A DNA stretch of 64,000 nt from Virgibacillus aidingensis. GTDB lineage: Bacteria > Bacillota > Bacilli > Bacillales > Amphibacillaceae. Shown piece by piece: positions 51,775 to 60,150 of this stretch. The notes under the pieces are model-generated. The model had not been told where the DNA came from and ran no database searches. It saw only the letters and a program-made list of their open reading frames with translations. The stretch covers positions 18,025 through 82,024 of the forward strand of contig NZ_WIXN01000020.1 in NCBI RefSeq assembly GCF_010994035.1. The letters are read 5' to 3'. Numbering within the stretch: the stretch's first letter is position 1; each line of letters starts with the position of its first letter. The position numbers and the translations under genes are program-made.

Positions 51775-52965
51775 ATGAAAAAAAGAAGGAAGCTGGCGTT
51801 GGTCGGCAGTGCAGTTTTATTATCTGTCGGGATATTAATGCCGGGTAATACTCCGGTAGCGGAAGCGTCACCGGCAAACGTTGTCAACATGCCGCCGGTA
51901 TCAGGCTTTATCGACCACGAGGAACTGACAAGAGAGCTGCATCAGCTCGAAAGAACAAGCCAGGGTAAGGTGGACGTGGAAGTTGCCGGGTATTCCAATC
52001 AGGGCCGGGAAATCTATAAGGCAACAGTAGGTACAGGAGACAAGGTGGTACTCATTCAAAGTGAAATCCACGGCAATGAAAAAGTAGGAACGCAAGCCTT
52101 GTTGGAAGTGCTGAAACGCGTCGGCCGTAATAATTCCCCTGATATGCGACAGCTGAGGGAAGAATTAACCATCGTGGCGATCCCGATGATGAATGCGGAT
52201 GGTTCAGAACTAAACAGAAGAGGAAACGAAATGACATGGGATGAAGTGGTGGAGAGATTCCCGAACCTGGAAAATGCGTCCCCTTCATGGAATTATTACA
52301 CCTATGTCAATGAGTATTGGGATTATGAATCAAATCCGGGCTTTGACGTAAACCGCGATTTTAATCCTGATTTGGATTATACCCCGCAGCCGGAAGATTT
52401 CCCGGGAAGTTCATCGCAGCCGGGATGGTATATCACACCGGAGTCGCAAACTGTAAGAGATGTGTATAAAGATCTGCAGGAGGAATTTGGGGAAGTGGAT
52501 GTATTTATAGATCTGCATCACCAGGGAGAATATGTAATTGATGGCACTGACGACCCTGTTACGCTATCCCTGTCCGGCGTATTTGTTCCTGATCCTAGCA
52601 CGGAGGAAGGCGAAAAATACAGTGAGTATGCTGATCAGTATGATGTGGAATTCTCCAAGCAATTAAATGTTGCTGCCTATGAGGCACTGCAGCAAAGAGG
52701 CAACTCGCCATTTGGAAATATTTCATTATATCCACAGGATTTGGATTTACCAGGTACAGCACTTGGAACGTTTGCTTTAAATGGAAGCGGCGCCGTCATT
52801 TTTGAAATAACCGGACAGACGCAAAGCTTTGGACAGAAAAAGATGGGTCAATTAAGAAAAGCAACGGAATTGGGGCTTTTCGGTATCCTGGATAGTCTGG
52901 CAACCGGAGAAGTTTATGACATCGATGCAGACAGATATCATGATATACCGGAAACAGATAGATAA
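51775..52965 (+). CDS. Secreted M14 zinc carboxypeptidase
   Basis: 396 aa. The signal peptide (RKLALVGSAVLLSVGILM, cleavage near VAEAS) is followed by an M14 domain: IHGNEKVGTQALLE (zinc His and Glu), NRDFNPD (substrate Arg region), DLHHQGEY (third zinc ligand His) and VIFEITGQTQSFGQ (catalytic Glu). It would release C-terminal residues from peptides outside the cell. TGGAGGG precedes the ATG. Whether it acts on wall peptides or environmental protein cannot be decided. Confidence 0.9.
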   Translation: MKKRRKLALVGSAVLLSVGILMPGNTPVAEASPANVVNMPPVSGFIDHEELTRELHQLERTSQGKVDVEVAGYSNQGREIYKATVGTGDKVVLIQSEIHGNEKVGTQALLEVLKRVGRNNSPDMRQLREELTIVAIPMMNADGSELNRRGNEMTWDEVVERFPNLENASPSWNYYTYVNEYWDYESNPGFDVNRDFNPDLDYTPQPEDFPGSSSQPGWYITPESQTVRDVYKDLQEEFGEVDVFIDLHHQGEYVIDGTDDPVTLSLSGVFVPDPSTEEGEKYSEYADQYDVEFSKQLNVAAYEALQQRGNSPFGNISLYPQDLDLPGTALGTFALNGSGAVIFEITGQTQSFGQKKMGQLRKATELGLFGILDSLATGEVYDIDADRYHDIPETDR

Positions 52966-53033
52966 ATAGATGCTTTTATTGGAGCAGCATGCTGCCTGTT
53001 AGGCTTCGTTTAATAGTTTTATGGATTAGTTGG

Positions 53034-53069
53034 GGAACACGCACTTTGAGGTGCATGTTCCTTTTTTTT
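53034..53069 (+). terminator. Rho-independent terminator of the carboxypeptidase gene
   Basis: Stem GGAACAcGCAC (53034-53044) / GTGCaTGTTCC (53051-53061) followed by TTTTTTTT. Confidence 0.88.
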
Positions 53070-53140
53070 GCATTAAAAAAGTGACGTGTTAACTGGAGTT
53101 GAAATGGAGGAGGAGATTTTTATGCGGGAGATAGGCGGCC

Positions 53141-53225
53141 TTGTGCCAAATTGCCCGGATACGGAAAAAGCTGTCCGGAAGCGTGGAAGGTTGCCCGAAA
53201 CCGCGTGAAAAGTCGCCCGGGATTC
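53141..53225. repeat. 21-nt mini-array E (four units, core TGCCCGGA)
   Basis: Four contiguous units of about 21 nt: GTGCCAAATTGCCCGGATACG, then variants with GCTGTCCGGAAGCGT, GGTTGCCCGAAACCGCGT and AGTCGCCCGGGATTCAC. Period and A-rich/C-rich alternation match the larger arrays but the core differs. No coding frame is maintained. Confidence 0.65.
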
Positions 53226-53370
53226 ACCTCAAGCCACCTCTTACCCTTAATCCGCGTAATATTTTTACAAACACATAACATAATGCTTTCACTATAAGAG
53301 AAGAAAATGTGTAACTTTTGCCAACCTTATGGGGCAGGCCAGAAAGATTCTCCACGACAAAGCATGTATT

Positions 53371-53428
53371 TTGGAAAATCACATGTAATACTTTATAATG
53401 ATTACGAAAAGTAATTATTAATTTTCGT
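53371..53428 (+). promoter_or_regulatory. Promoter and operator of the LLM oxidoreductase gene
   Basis: TTGGAA (53371-53376), a 17-nt spacer, TATAAT (53394-53399), then a hyphenated palindrome ACGAAAA (53404-53410) / TTTTCGT (53422-53428) around the expected transcription start. A repressor bound there would block initiation. The site ends 16 nt before the start codon. Confidence 0.7.
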
Positions 53429-53444
53429 CAAAGGTTGTGTATGG

Positions 53445-54500
53445 ATGGAAAAGTATCGAATAGATAAAAATAAACCGATGGAGTTTGGATTATATACGCT
53501 CGGTGATCATTTGCCCGACCCTGTGAATGGCGGGCGGATTTCTGCGGAACAGCGAATTCATGAGATAATCGAGCTGGCGCAGCTTGCGGAGCAGGCGGGC
53601 ATCGATTTCTTTAGTGTCGGGGAGAGCCATCAGGACTTTTTTGCGACACAGGCGCATTCCGTTGTGCTGTCCGCCATTGCCCAGGCAACGGAAAAAATCA
53701 AGATCTCCAGTTCTTCCACGATTGTCAGCACCCTGGATCCGGTGCGGGTGTATGAGGATTTTGCGACCATTGATTTAATTTCAAAGGGCCGTGCGGAAAT
53801 CATTGCAGGCCGTGCATCCCGCGTTGGTTTGTACGATTTGCTTGGCTATGATCTGAATGATTATGAAGCATTATATGAAGAGAAATTCGATCTCTTATTG
53901 AAAATTAACGAACAGGAAGAGATCAATTGGGAAGGGGAGTTCCGTGCGCCTTTAAAAAATGCCAGAGTACTGCCGCGCCCGCAAAATGGCTCCATGCCGA
54001 TCTGGCGTGCAGTTGGAGGAACCCCGACGAGCGCCATCAAAGCGGGGTATGCCGGTGTGCCAATGTTCCTTGCGCATCTCGGCGGTCCGGTCTCAGTTTT
54101 CAAAAGGTCGATTGATGCTTACCGCGAGGCAGCCAGAATGAACGGGCATGACCCGGATGAATTGCCTGTTTCAACAGCAGGTTTTCTGTACGTGGCAGAA
54201 ACGACACAGCAGGCACAGCGGGAATATTATCCACATATTAATGAAGGAATGAAACTGACCAATGGCAGAGGATTTCCAAAACAGAACTTTGCCCAGGGCG
54301 CTGACGTGCGTGATGTAATGAATATTGGCAGCCCGGAATTAATCGTGGAAAAACTGCTTTATCAGTACGAACAATATGGCCACCAGCGTTTCATCGGACA
54401 AATGGATTTCGGCGGCGTGCCATTTGACCAATTAAAGAAAAACATTGATTTGATTGGCACAAAAATACTGCCTGAAATAAAAAAACATACAGCGAAATAA
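53445..54500 (+). CDS. LLM-class flavin-dependent oxidoreductase (luciferase-like)
   Basis: 351 aa TIM-barrel flavin monooxygenase family. MEFGLYTLGDH at the first strand, then IDFFSVGESHQDFFAT, KIKISSSSTIVSTLDPVRVYEDFATIDLIS, and RAEIIAGRAS are the usual LLM landmarks. It would use reduced FMN and oxygen on an unknown substrate. Its partner is the FMN reductase-like gene 77 nt downstream. The ATG at 53445 has AAAGG about 10 nt upstream. Induction by a ligand released from the upstream palindrome is likely but inferred. Confidence 0.87.
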   Translation: MEKYRIDKNKPMEFGLYTLGDHLPDPVNGGRISAEQRIHEIIELAQLAEQAGIDFFSVGESHQDFFATQAHSVVLSAIAQATEKIKISSSSTIVSTLDPVRVYEDFATIDLISKGRAEIIAGRASRVGLYDLLGYDLNDYEALYEEKFDLLLKINEQEEINWEGEFRAPLKNARVLPRPQNGSMPIWRAVGGTPTSAIKAGYAGVPMFLAHLGGPVSVFKRSIDAYREAARMNGHDPDELPVSTAGFLYVAETTQQAQREYYPHINEGMKLTNGRGFPKQNFAQGADVRDVMNIGSPELIVEKLLYQYEQYGHQRFIGQMDFGGVPFDQLKKNIDLIGTKILPEIKKHTAK

Positions 54501-54577
54501 ACTGCGGAGTGAGACCCGGAGAGGTTTTCAGAATGAAGGGCAAAACCTGTAAATAGGGGGACCCAAGGAGGAATTAC

Positions 54578-55144
54578 ATGAAAGTGGTAGGATTATCCGG
54601 TTCCAATGTGGGATCGAAAACGAGAACGGCGATGAATTACGTCATGAAGGCAATTTCGGAAAAATATCCGGAAGTGGACACCACCTTCATCGACCTCGCT
54701 GATTACGATGTCCAGTTCAGTGATGGGCGCAATTATTTGGAGTATGAAGGAGATACGGGATATGTGGCCAAAACGATCATGGAAGCTGATGCCATCATCA
54801 TGGGAACGCCGATTTTTCAGGCATCCATCCCGGCAACCTTGAAAAATATATTTGATCTGCTTCCCGTGGATGGCCTGCAGGATAAGGTCGTGTCCATGCT
54901 GGTGACCGCGGGATCTTCCAAGCATTATCTGATTGCCGAGCAGCAATTGAAACCGATACTGGCATACATGAAAGCACAAATCGTGCAGACCTATGTTTTT
55001 ATTGAGGAAAAAGACTTTTTGCAAAAAGAAATTATTAATGATGATGTATTATTCCGGATTGACCGCCTGGTGGAAGATACGGCAATTTTGACGGAAACGT
55101 ATATGAAAGTGCGGGAAGCAAAGGAAGCCGAATATGGATTTTAG
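54578..55144 (+). CDS. NADPH-dependent FMN reductase-like flavoprotein
   Basis: 188 aa flavodoxin-like fold: VVGLSGSNVGSKTRTAMNYV (phosphate loop for FMN), DAIIMGTPIFQASIPATLKN and VSMLVTAGSSKHYL. Matches the NADPH-dependent FMN reductase family and would supply reduced flavin to the LLM enzyme encoded upstream. AAGGAGG is 7 nt before the ATG. Electron donor and exact pairing are inferred from the family and gene order. Confidence 0.87.
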   Translation: MKVVGLSGSNVGSKTRTAMNYVMKAISEKYPEVDTTFIDLADYDVQFSDGRNYLEYEGDTGYVAKTIMEADAIIMGTPIFQASIPATLKNIFDLLPVDGLQDKVVSMLVTAGSSKHYLIAEQQLKPILAYMKAQIVQTYVFIEEKDFLQKEIINDDVLFRIDRLVEDTAILTETYMKVREAKEAEYGF

Positions 55145-55149
55145 TTGGA

Positions 55150-55180
55150 AGGAGGCTGTATCGTGCAGTCTCCTGTTTTT
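55150..55180 (+). terminator. Rho-independent terminator of the LLM/FMN reductase operon
   Basis: Stem AGGAGGCTG (55150-55158) / CAGTCTCCT (55165-55173) with one mismatch, followed by GTTTTTAATTTTT. Confidence 0.8.
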
Positions 55181-55206
55181 AATTTTTGTGATTTTTTTGG
55201 GACGAG

Positions 55207-55265
55207 GGGACAGGTACCTTGTCCCAATTGCTCGGGGATACAGAAGGACAGGTAACTTGTCCCAC
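55207..55265. repeat. REP-like palindrome pair, fourth site
   Basis: GGGACA-GGTACCT-TGTCCC at 55207-55225 and a second AGGACAGGTAACTTGTCCC at about 55245-55263, with CTCGGGGATACAG between. The same paired arrangement and stems as 3447-3499, over 51 kb away. Confidence 0.8.
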
Positions 55266-55406
55266 CATTACTCATGCAGGTACGGACTGGGTTTGAGGCA
55301 TATTTTGAACAGCAGTCAATATTCGGCTTTTTTCCAGGCAATTGATAAAGAGGGTTAGTTCGCTGGAGAAATTTTATCATTCAATTTACTTGGTGTGGGC
55401 TTTCAA

Positions 55407-55873
55407 GTATAAGGAGTGCGGATATTTCTTCGATTCTGTCCATAAGATGGCTGGTCAAGTCCAAAGAGCGTGGATATTTCGCTGATTCTGTCCACGAGAA
55501 GAGTTATCAAGTACAAGTAGCGCTGATATTTCTTCGATTCTGTCCACGAGATGGGTGGTCAAGTACAAAGAACGTGGATATTTCGCTGATCCTGTCCATG
55601 AGATGGTCTATCAAGTCCAAAGAGCGTGGATATTTCGCCGCTATTGTCCATGAGACGGTCTATCAAGACCAAAGAGGGCGGATATTTGGTCAATTTTGTC
55701 CATGAGACGGTCTATCAAAGCCACAGGTCGCTGATATTTCGTCAATTCTGTCCTTGAGACGGTTTATCAAAGCCACAGGTCGCTGATATTTCGCCGCTCC
55801 TGTCCTCGAGACAGCTGATCAAGCCCAGTCAGTACGGTATTTTCTCAGTTATGTCCATGCGATAGCCCGTCAA
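55407..55873. repeat. 52-nt tandem array D (nine units)
   Basis: Units begin at 55407, 55459, 55511, 55563, 55615, 55667, 55719, 55771 and 55823. Eight are exactly 52 nt and the last is 51. Conserved blocks: GT(C/A)CAAAGAGCG, GGATATTTC and CTGTCCA(C/T)GAGA, ending TATCAA. Substitutions only, no spacers, no sustained coding frame. The sequence is unrelated to the 52-nt array at 45763 apart from the identical period. It lies in the ~0.9-kb space before the acyl-CoA genes. Confidence 0.95.
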
Positions 55874-56043
55874 GTGCATCGTTTAATTTCTGCCGTGCAT
55901 GTAACTAAAGTGTGTGGTATCAAGTATATTTCCAATAGCATTTTCTCCAGTATACTAGCAGGAAAATGCTAAAACCCTTTGTATCACCAAGATGACAAAA
56001 CAGACCAAACACAGCTGGACGACACCAAAAGACTGCTGGACTG

Positions 56044-56089
56044 AAAAAAGGGATGATCATTCCTTGAAACAGAAGGATCATCCCTTTTT
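56044..56089. terminator. Bidirectional terminator beyond the acyl-CoA dehydrogenase gene
   Basis: Perfect 14-bp outer stem AAAAAGGGATGATC / GATCATCCCTTTTT around a loop. A/T tails on both sides let it act in either direction. It abuts the 3' end of the minus-strand operon. Confidence 0.85.
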
Positions 56090-57733
56090 CTATCTGTTAA
56101 TTTCTTCAAATTTTGCAATCGCCGGCGGTGTTTCTACTATAGCATCATGCTCCCAGACAGAATGAAGAAATACTTCTGACACTGCTTTTTGCCTGTTATT
56201 TCCGTGATCGGTCATTTCCAGGGCAACAACACTTTCAAAAACTGCAGCCATTCCTTCAGCGAGTCTTTTCGTATAATAGGTTTGCATTTCAGGGGAAAGT
56301 TTTTTCACCTGATTAATTTGCTTCTCAAGCTTATCCAGCTCTGCCTTCACCTTATCTTTCCAGGCACTGTCTGCTACACCATCCAACCTTCCACTCAATT
56401 CCTCTGAGAAAATTTCATCCGCATTGTATTTCCCAATCAATCGCAATACTTCCAATCCCAAAATATTTGCGGTCCCTTCCCAGACGGTGAGTACCTGGGC
56501 ATCCCGGAGCAGCCTGGGCGTAACAAAATCTTCAATGTAGCCATTGCCGCCATGCATCTCAATCGCCTCATGGGCAAAATGGATCGCCTGCTCTGCACTT
56601 TCCTTTTTCATGATGGCGACATACAGCCGGAACAGCAGCTCCTCTTCGGCGGAAGCGTTCCTTTCCGTCCCCATCACCCGATCCATCAGCTCAATGACTT
56701 CAAACAGTGCCTGCAGCTCCACTTCCTGTTTTGCTGCCAAATTGCTCAGTGTTTCTTTGACCATCGGGTAGGCAGTCAGTTTATTGCCAAAAGCTTCCCG
56801 CTCCATCGCATAATTCCGTGCTTCCAAATAGGCACGCTTCATGATCCCGAGTGATGCCACGGCATTGGACACTCGCGAAAGATTCAATGCTTCCATCATA
56901 TAGTAAAAACCGCGCTCCGCCTCGCCGACCAAATATCCTTTGGCACCTTCAAATTCTACTTCCCCTGACGGCACGGCCCTGACACCCAGCTTATCCTTCA
57001 GGCGGCGAATCCTTAGTTTGCCTTTTTGCCTATTTTCCTCCCATGGAACGAGAAATAGGCTGAGTCCCCTGGTGCCGGCCTGTGCGCCATCGATCCGTGC
57101 AAGCACCATGGCAACTCCGCAGGCTCCCACATTACTGGCAAAATATTTTTCCCCGCTGATTTCATAATGATCCCCCGTTTTCACGGCTTCCACTTCATTT
57201 GCCCCGACATCCGAGCCGCCCTGTCTTTCCGTCAAAAAGGTCGCCCCTTCGTAAAGTTCCACTTCACCTGTCGAAAGCACATGCGGCAAAAATTTCTCCT
57301 TTAATCGAGCGTCTGCATAACGGTCGATCAGGTAGGCGGTTGCCTTGCTTAACGTAACAGGGCAGTAAAAGCCCGGCTCGGCGTGGGAAAGCAAATATCC
57401 CTGGGAGAAAGCGTATACATAATTTCCAATCCTTCCGAGCTCCGGTATTTCCTTGTGCAAATAGCCGACAATTCCCGTGTCATAGGTTTCCTGAATTGTT
57501 TTCCGGTAACCTTCATTCAGCCAAACCCGTGAAACCTCATTCCCCATTTTGTCATAGCGAACAAGCTTTGGTTCTCCTTCCCTGTCGGTATGTACCGCCC
57601 TTTCATCAATCGGTCCGGCACATAACCGGCCAAATTCCTCGAGATTCCTATCTGCGTACTCGAAAAAATCTGCAGGCAGTTTTTCTTCAAGCAGCCGTCT
57701 CAATGTCTTATCTTCCGTGTAAAAATTACGCAT
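56090..57733 (-). CDS. Acyl-CoA dehydrogenase family flavoprotein
   Basis: 547 aa. FAD-dependent alpha-beta dehydrogenation of an acyl-CoA. Landmarks: EGATFLTERQGGSDVGANEVEA (flavin/acyl-binding), GEKYFASNVGACGVAMVLAR, LNLSRVSNAVASLG and EAIEMHGGNGYIEDFVTPRLLRDAQVLTVWEGTANI, the C-terminal signature of long AidB/acyl-CoA-dehydrogenase-type proteins. It is longer than the ~380-aa short form, like AidB-related members. It follows the acyl-CoA ligase gene by 20 nt, so it is co-transcribed and probably uses the ligase product. GGGAGAG precedes the ATG. Chain length is not readable. Confidence 0.88.
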   Translation of the reverse strand: MRNFYTEDKTLRRLLEEKLPADFFEYADRNLEEFGRLCAGPIDERAVHTDREGEPKLVRYDKMGNEVSRVWLNEGYRKTIQETYDTGIVGYLHKEIPELGRIGNYVYAFSQGYLLSHAEPGFYCPVTLSKATAYLIDRYADARLKEKFLPHVLSTGEVELYEGATFLTERQGGSDVGANEVEAVKTGDHYEISGEKYFASNVGACGVAMVLARIDGAQAGTRGLSLFLVPWEENRQKGKLRIRRLKDKLGVRAVPSGEVEFEGAKGYLVGEAERGFYYMMEALNLSRVSNAVASLGIMKRAYLEARNYAMEREAFGNKLTAYPMVKETLSNLAAKQEVELQALFEVIELMDRVMGTERNASAEEELLFRLYVAIMKKESAEQAIHFAHEAIEMHGGNGYIEDFVTPRLLRDAQVLTVWEGTANILGLEVLRLIGKYNADEIFSEELSGRLDGVADSAWKDKVKAELDKLEKQINQVKKLSPEMQTYYTKRLAEGMAAVFESVVALEMTDHGNNRQKAVSEVFLHSVWEHDAIVETPPAIAKFEEINR

Positions 57734-57753
57734 TCATATTCTCTCCCATGCTG

Positions 57754-59268
57754 TTATGATTTCACCTGTTCTCTTAATTGATTTTTCAAAAGCTTGCCTG
57801 TTGCATTCCTGGGAAGCGCTTCCAATTCCTCGTATAATTTTGGAATCTTATAGGAAGCCAGTTTGTCCTGCAAAAATTCCCGGCATGATGCTGCCGGATC
57901 TTCCATTTCACCTTCAATGACAACGAATGCCTTCACCGTTTCACCCCAATCCGGATTTGGCACTCCGACAACAGCACAATCCGTAATTTGCGGATGGGCA
58001 AGAAGCTGATCTTCAATCTCTTTTGGATAAATATTCACACCGCCGGAAATAATGATGTCTTTCTTCCGGTCAACTACCCAATAAAACCCGTCCTCATCCT
58101 GTTTTGCCATGTCTCCGGTATAAAGCCAGTCACCGCGGAGGGTTTCCGCAGTTTTCGCGGGATCTTTATAATATCCCTTCATGTTTCCTTCACCGCGTAA
58201 AATAATTTCCCCGACTTCTCCCTGCGCGACGTCCTGGCCATTCTCATCGACTATCCGGATTTCACAATGCAAGGCACTGCGTTTTCCAATGCTTCCCGCT
58301 TTTGTGTCGTGATCCTCAAACGTAAGCAGGGTGCCGCTTGGTCCGGCCTCCGTCAGACCATACACACACATTAGCCGGTCTGTCGCAAATTGCTTTTTCA
58401 CAAATTTCACTTCCTGTGTGGATAGAGGCGCTCCGCCGTAGACCCAGTATTTCATGGACGATAAATCAAATGATTCTATTTTTGGGTGCTTTGCGCTGGC
58501 CAGATAAGCAATCGGCGCACCGAAGAAGTGGGTGATTTTTTCATTCTCCACTGTGCCAAGCAATAAATCGGGGGTGAAAGTCGGTACAACCACATGAGCG
58601 GCGCCCACATAGATTCCCGCTGCCATAAATAAATGGAGTGGTGCAGAATGGCTGAGCGGCATAATATGCAGCACACGGCTTTCCGGTTTCATCTCCATCT
58701 CAATTGCAATCATGCCTGCCACGGTCAAAATACTTCGATAAGTAAACACGACCCCTTTCGGATCCCCGGTTGTGCCGGAAGTATATAGTATAGAAGCTTC
58801 ATCATCCTCTGTTAAATCACATGAAATCTCGTCAGGACTGCCCCCGGCAATCAGGCTTTCCAATGACAGCCAGCCATCGGTTGCTTCCCCTGTTTTTATA
58901 AAAGTCCTGCTGCCATCGTTGCCCAGGTTCCGCACTCCCTCAAAAAGCATCTCATGGGTAACAAACATTTTCGCATCGCTGTGATCCAGGATATAGGCAA
59001 CTTCATGCTGGACAAGCTTCGCATTGATGGGAACAATTAGAGCCCCAAGCCGCTGTACGGCAATATACGTGTATAAAAATTCCTTTGTGTTTGGCATATG
59101 AAGCACGACTTTATCCCCTTTTTGGATGCCGAGCTTCTGCAGACTGTCAGCCAGTTTATTTACTGAAGTGTGCCAGTCTCTATAGGTAATACGGTCTGTC
59201 GGTGTAACAATCGCTTCCTTCGCTGAAAATTTTCTGGCCTGATGTGCAAGCAAGTCTGGTAAATTCAT
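57754..59268 (-). CDS. AMP-forming acyl-CoA synthetase (fatty-acid ligase)
   Basis: 504 aa ANL-superfamily enzyme activating a carboxylic acid to acyl-CoA with ATP. AMP-binding motif ILYTSGTTGDPKGVVFTY, then VYGLTEAGPSGT, YTGDMAKQDEDGFYWVVDRKKD (A8 hinge) and the catalytic lysine in PRNATGKLLKNQLRE. The ATG at 59268 has GGAGGT 7 nt upstream; a TTG at 59283 overlaps that site. The second gene of a MerR-ligase-dehydrogenase operon. Typical substrates are medium/long-chain or branched acids; this one cannot be told apart. Confidence 0.9.
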   Translation of the reverse strand: MNLPDLLAHQARKFSAKEAIVTPTDRITYRDWHTSVNKLADSLQKLGIQKGDKVVLHMPNTKEFLYTYIAVQRLGALIVPINAKLVQHEVAYILDHSDAKMFVTHEMLFEGVRNLGNDGSRTFIKTGEATDGWLSLESLIAGGSPDEISCDLTEDDEASILYTSGTTGDPKGVVFTYRSILTVAGMIAIEMEMKPESRVLHIMPLSHSAPLHLFMAAGIYVGAAHVVVPTFTPDLLLGTVENEKITHFFGAPIAYLASAKHPKIESFDLSSMKYWVYGGAPLSTQEVKFVKKQFATDRLMCVYGLTEAGPSGTLLTFEDHDTKAGSIGKRSALHCEIRIVDENGQDVAQGEVGEIILRGEGNMKGYYKDPAKTAETLRGDWLYTGDMAKQDEDGFYWVVDRKKDIIISGGVNIYPKEIEDQLLAHPQITDCAVVGVPNPDWGETVKAFVVIEGEMEDPAASCREFLQDKLASYKIPKLYEELEALPRNATGKLLKNQLREQVKS

Positions 59269-59347
59269 TTTTTCTACCTCCAATGTGGTTATTCTTTTGG
59301 AAAACTATTTGGCATAAAGGCTTTTCATCCTGCTGCTGCGTCTGACT

Positions 59348-59881
59348 TCACCGGTTCTCAACCTCGGAGTTATCTTTCGTTTTGTTTAACCTCTCTTCAA
59401 AATCCTTCAGCATTCTCTCCATTTCACCGCGAATGGCCGCTAATTCATCAATCCGCTCGGTCACCTCCTCGATCTTTTCCCTGCCATATTCGATTGTCCG
59501 GCGCAGCTGCTTTTTCCCGGATGGGTCCACATCGAACAGTTCGATCATCTCCCGGATTTCATCGAGACTGAATCCATATTTTTTTCCGCGGAAAATAAGA
59601 CGAAGCCGGGTTTTCTCCCGCTTGCTGAAAATACGCTGGCCGCCTTCACTCCGCTTTGGGTGAAGCAGGCCCAATTCCTCGTAGTAGCGAATGGTTCTTG
59701 TGGAAATATCAAACATTCCCGCCAACTCCGAGATCGAAAACGTCTCACTTTCCGGGTGCCTGGGGCTGCGGTACAGTGGTTCCTCGTCCCACCGAAAAGA
59801 TCTGTCACTCCCCGAAATAGCTCGGTTTTTGTCGAATCCCTTCATACTATCCAATCCCGTATTTCTTTCCTTCCTGCTCAT
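59348..59881 (-). CDS. MerR-family transcriptional regulator of the acyl-CoA operon
   Basis: 177 aa. After a ~45-residue leader comes the MerR helix-turn-helix: FSISELAGMFDISTRTIRYYE, then GLLHPKRSEGGQR. A dimerisation coiled coil (REKIEEVTERIDELAAIRGEME) follows. No metal-binding cysteines, so it probably senses a small organic ligand such as an acyl-CoA, as in LiuR-type regulators; this is inference. First gene of its own operon, with a promoter of MerR geometry upstream. AAAGGAG precedes the ATG. Confidence 0.88.
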   Translation of the reverse strand: MSRKERNTGLDSMKGFDKNRAISGSDRSFRWDEEPLYRSPRHPESETFSISELAGMFDISTRTIRYYEELGLLHPKRSEGGQRIFSKREKTRLRLIFRGKKYGFSLDEIREMIELFDVDPSGKKQLRRTIEYGREKIEEVTERIDELAAIRGEMERMLKDFEERLNKTKDNSEVENR

Positions 59882-59917
59882 GGAAAAACTCCTTTATGGT
59901 AATTTTCCAACAATTAT

Positions 59918-59948
59918 ACTATAACATTGACGTTAACGTTAAGTTCAA
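59918..59948 (-). promoter_or_regulatory. MerR-type promoter with a 19-nt spacer and internal palindrome
   Basis: On the minus strand TTGAAC (59943-59948), a 19-nt spacer, and TATAGT (59918-59923). The spacer contains the palindrome TTAACGTTAA and the wider TTGA-CGTTAACG dyad. Stretched 19-20 nt spacers with a centred dyad are the hallmark of MerR-controlled promoters. The first gene is the MerR gene itself, implying autoregulation. Confidence 0.8.
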
Positions 59949-60123
59949 GGGTGCATGAAAATGGCTGTACCCTTCTAATAAACGTTCCTGTCTGTTTTTG
60001 CACGTTAATAAAGTATAAATTGCTTACTGTGGAGTGGGTTCGAGGTAGCTGAAACTTTTAAGTCTATAAAAAACGAACGGATTTACCAAAAGAAGAGCAA
60101 ATGCGGGTTTTTCTAAATAATTT

Positions 60124-60150
60124 TGGGTCTTCGGAATATATAGTGGAAAA
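60124..60150. repeat. Left terminal inverted repeat of the ISL3-type mobile unit
   Basis: 27 nt beginning TGGGTCTTCGGAATATA and ending GTGGAAAA. It is the exact reverse complement of 63846-63872. Flanked on the outside by ATAATTTT (60117-60124, overlapping by one base). Confidence 0.92.

Noticed and set aside
45763..55873. CRISPR arrays at the repeat regions
   Set aside because: Units are contiguous and themselves variable. There is no alternation of constant repeat with unique spacer, and no cas gene is in the window.
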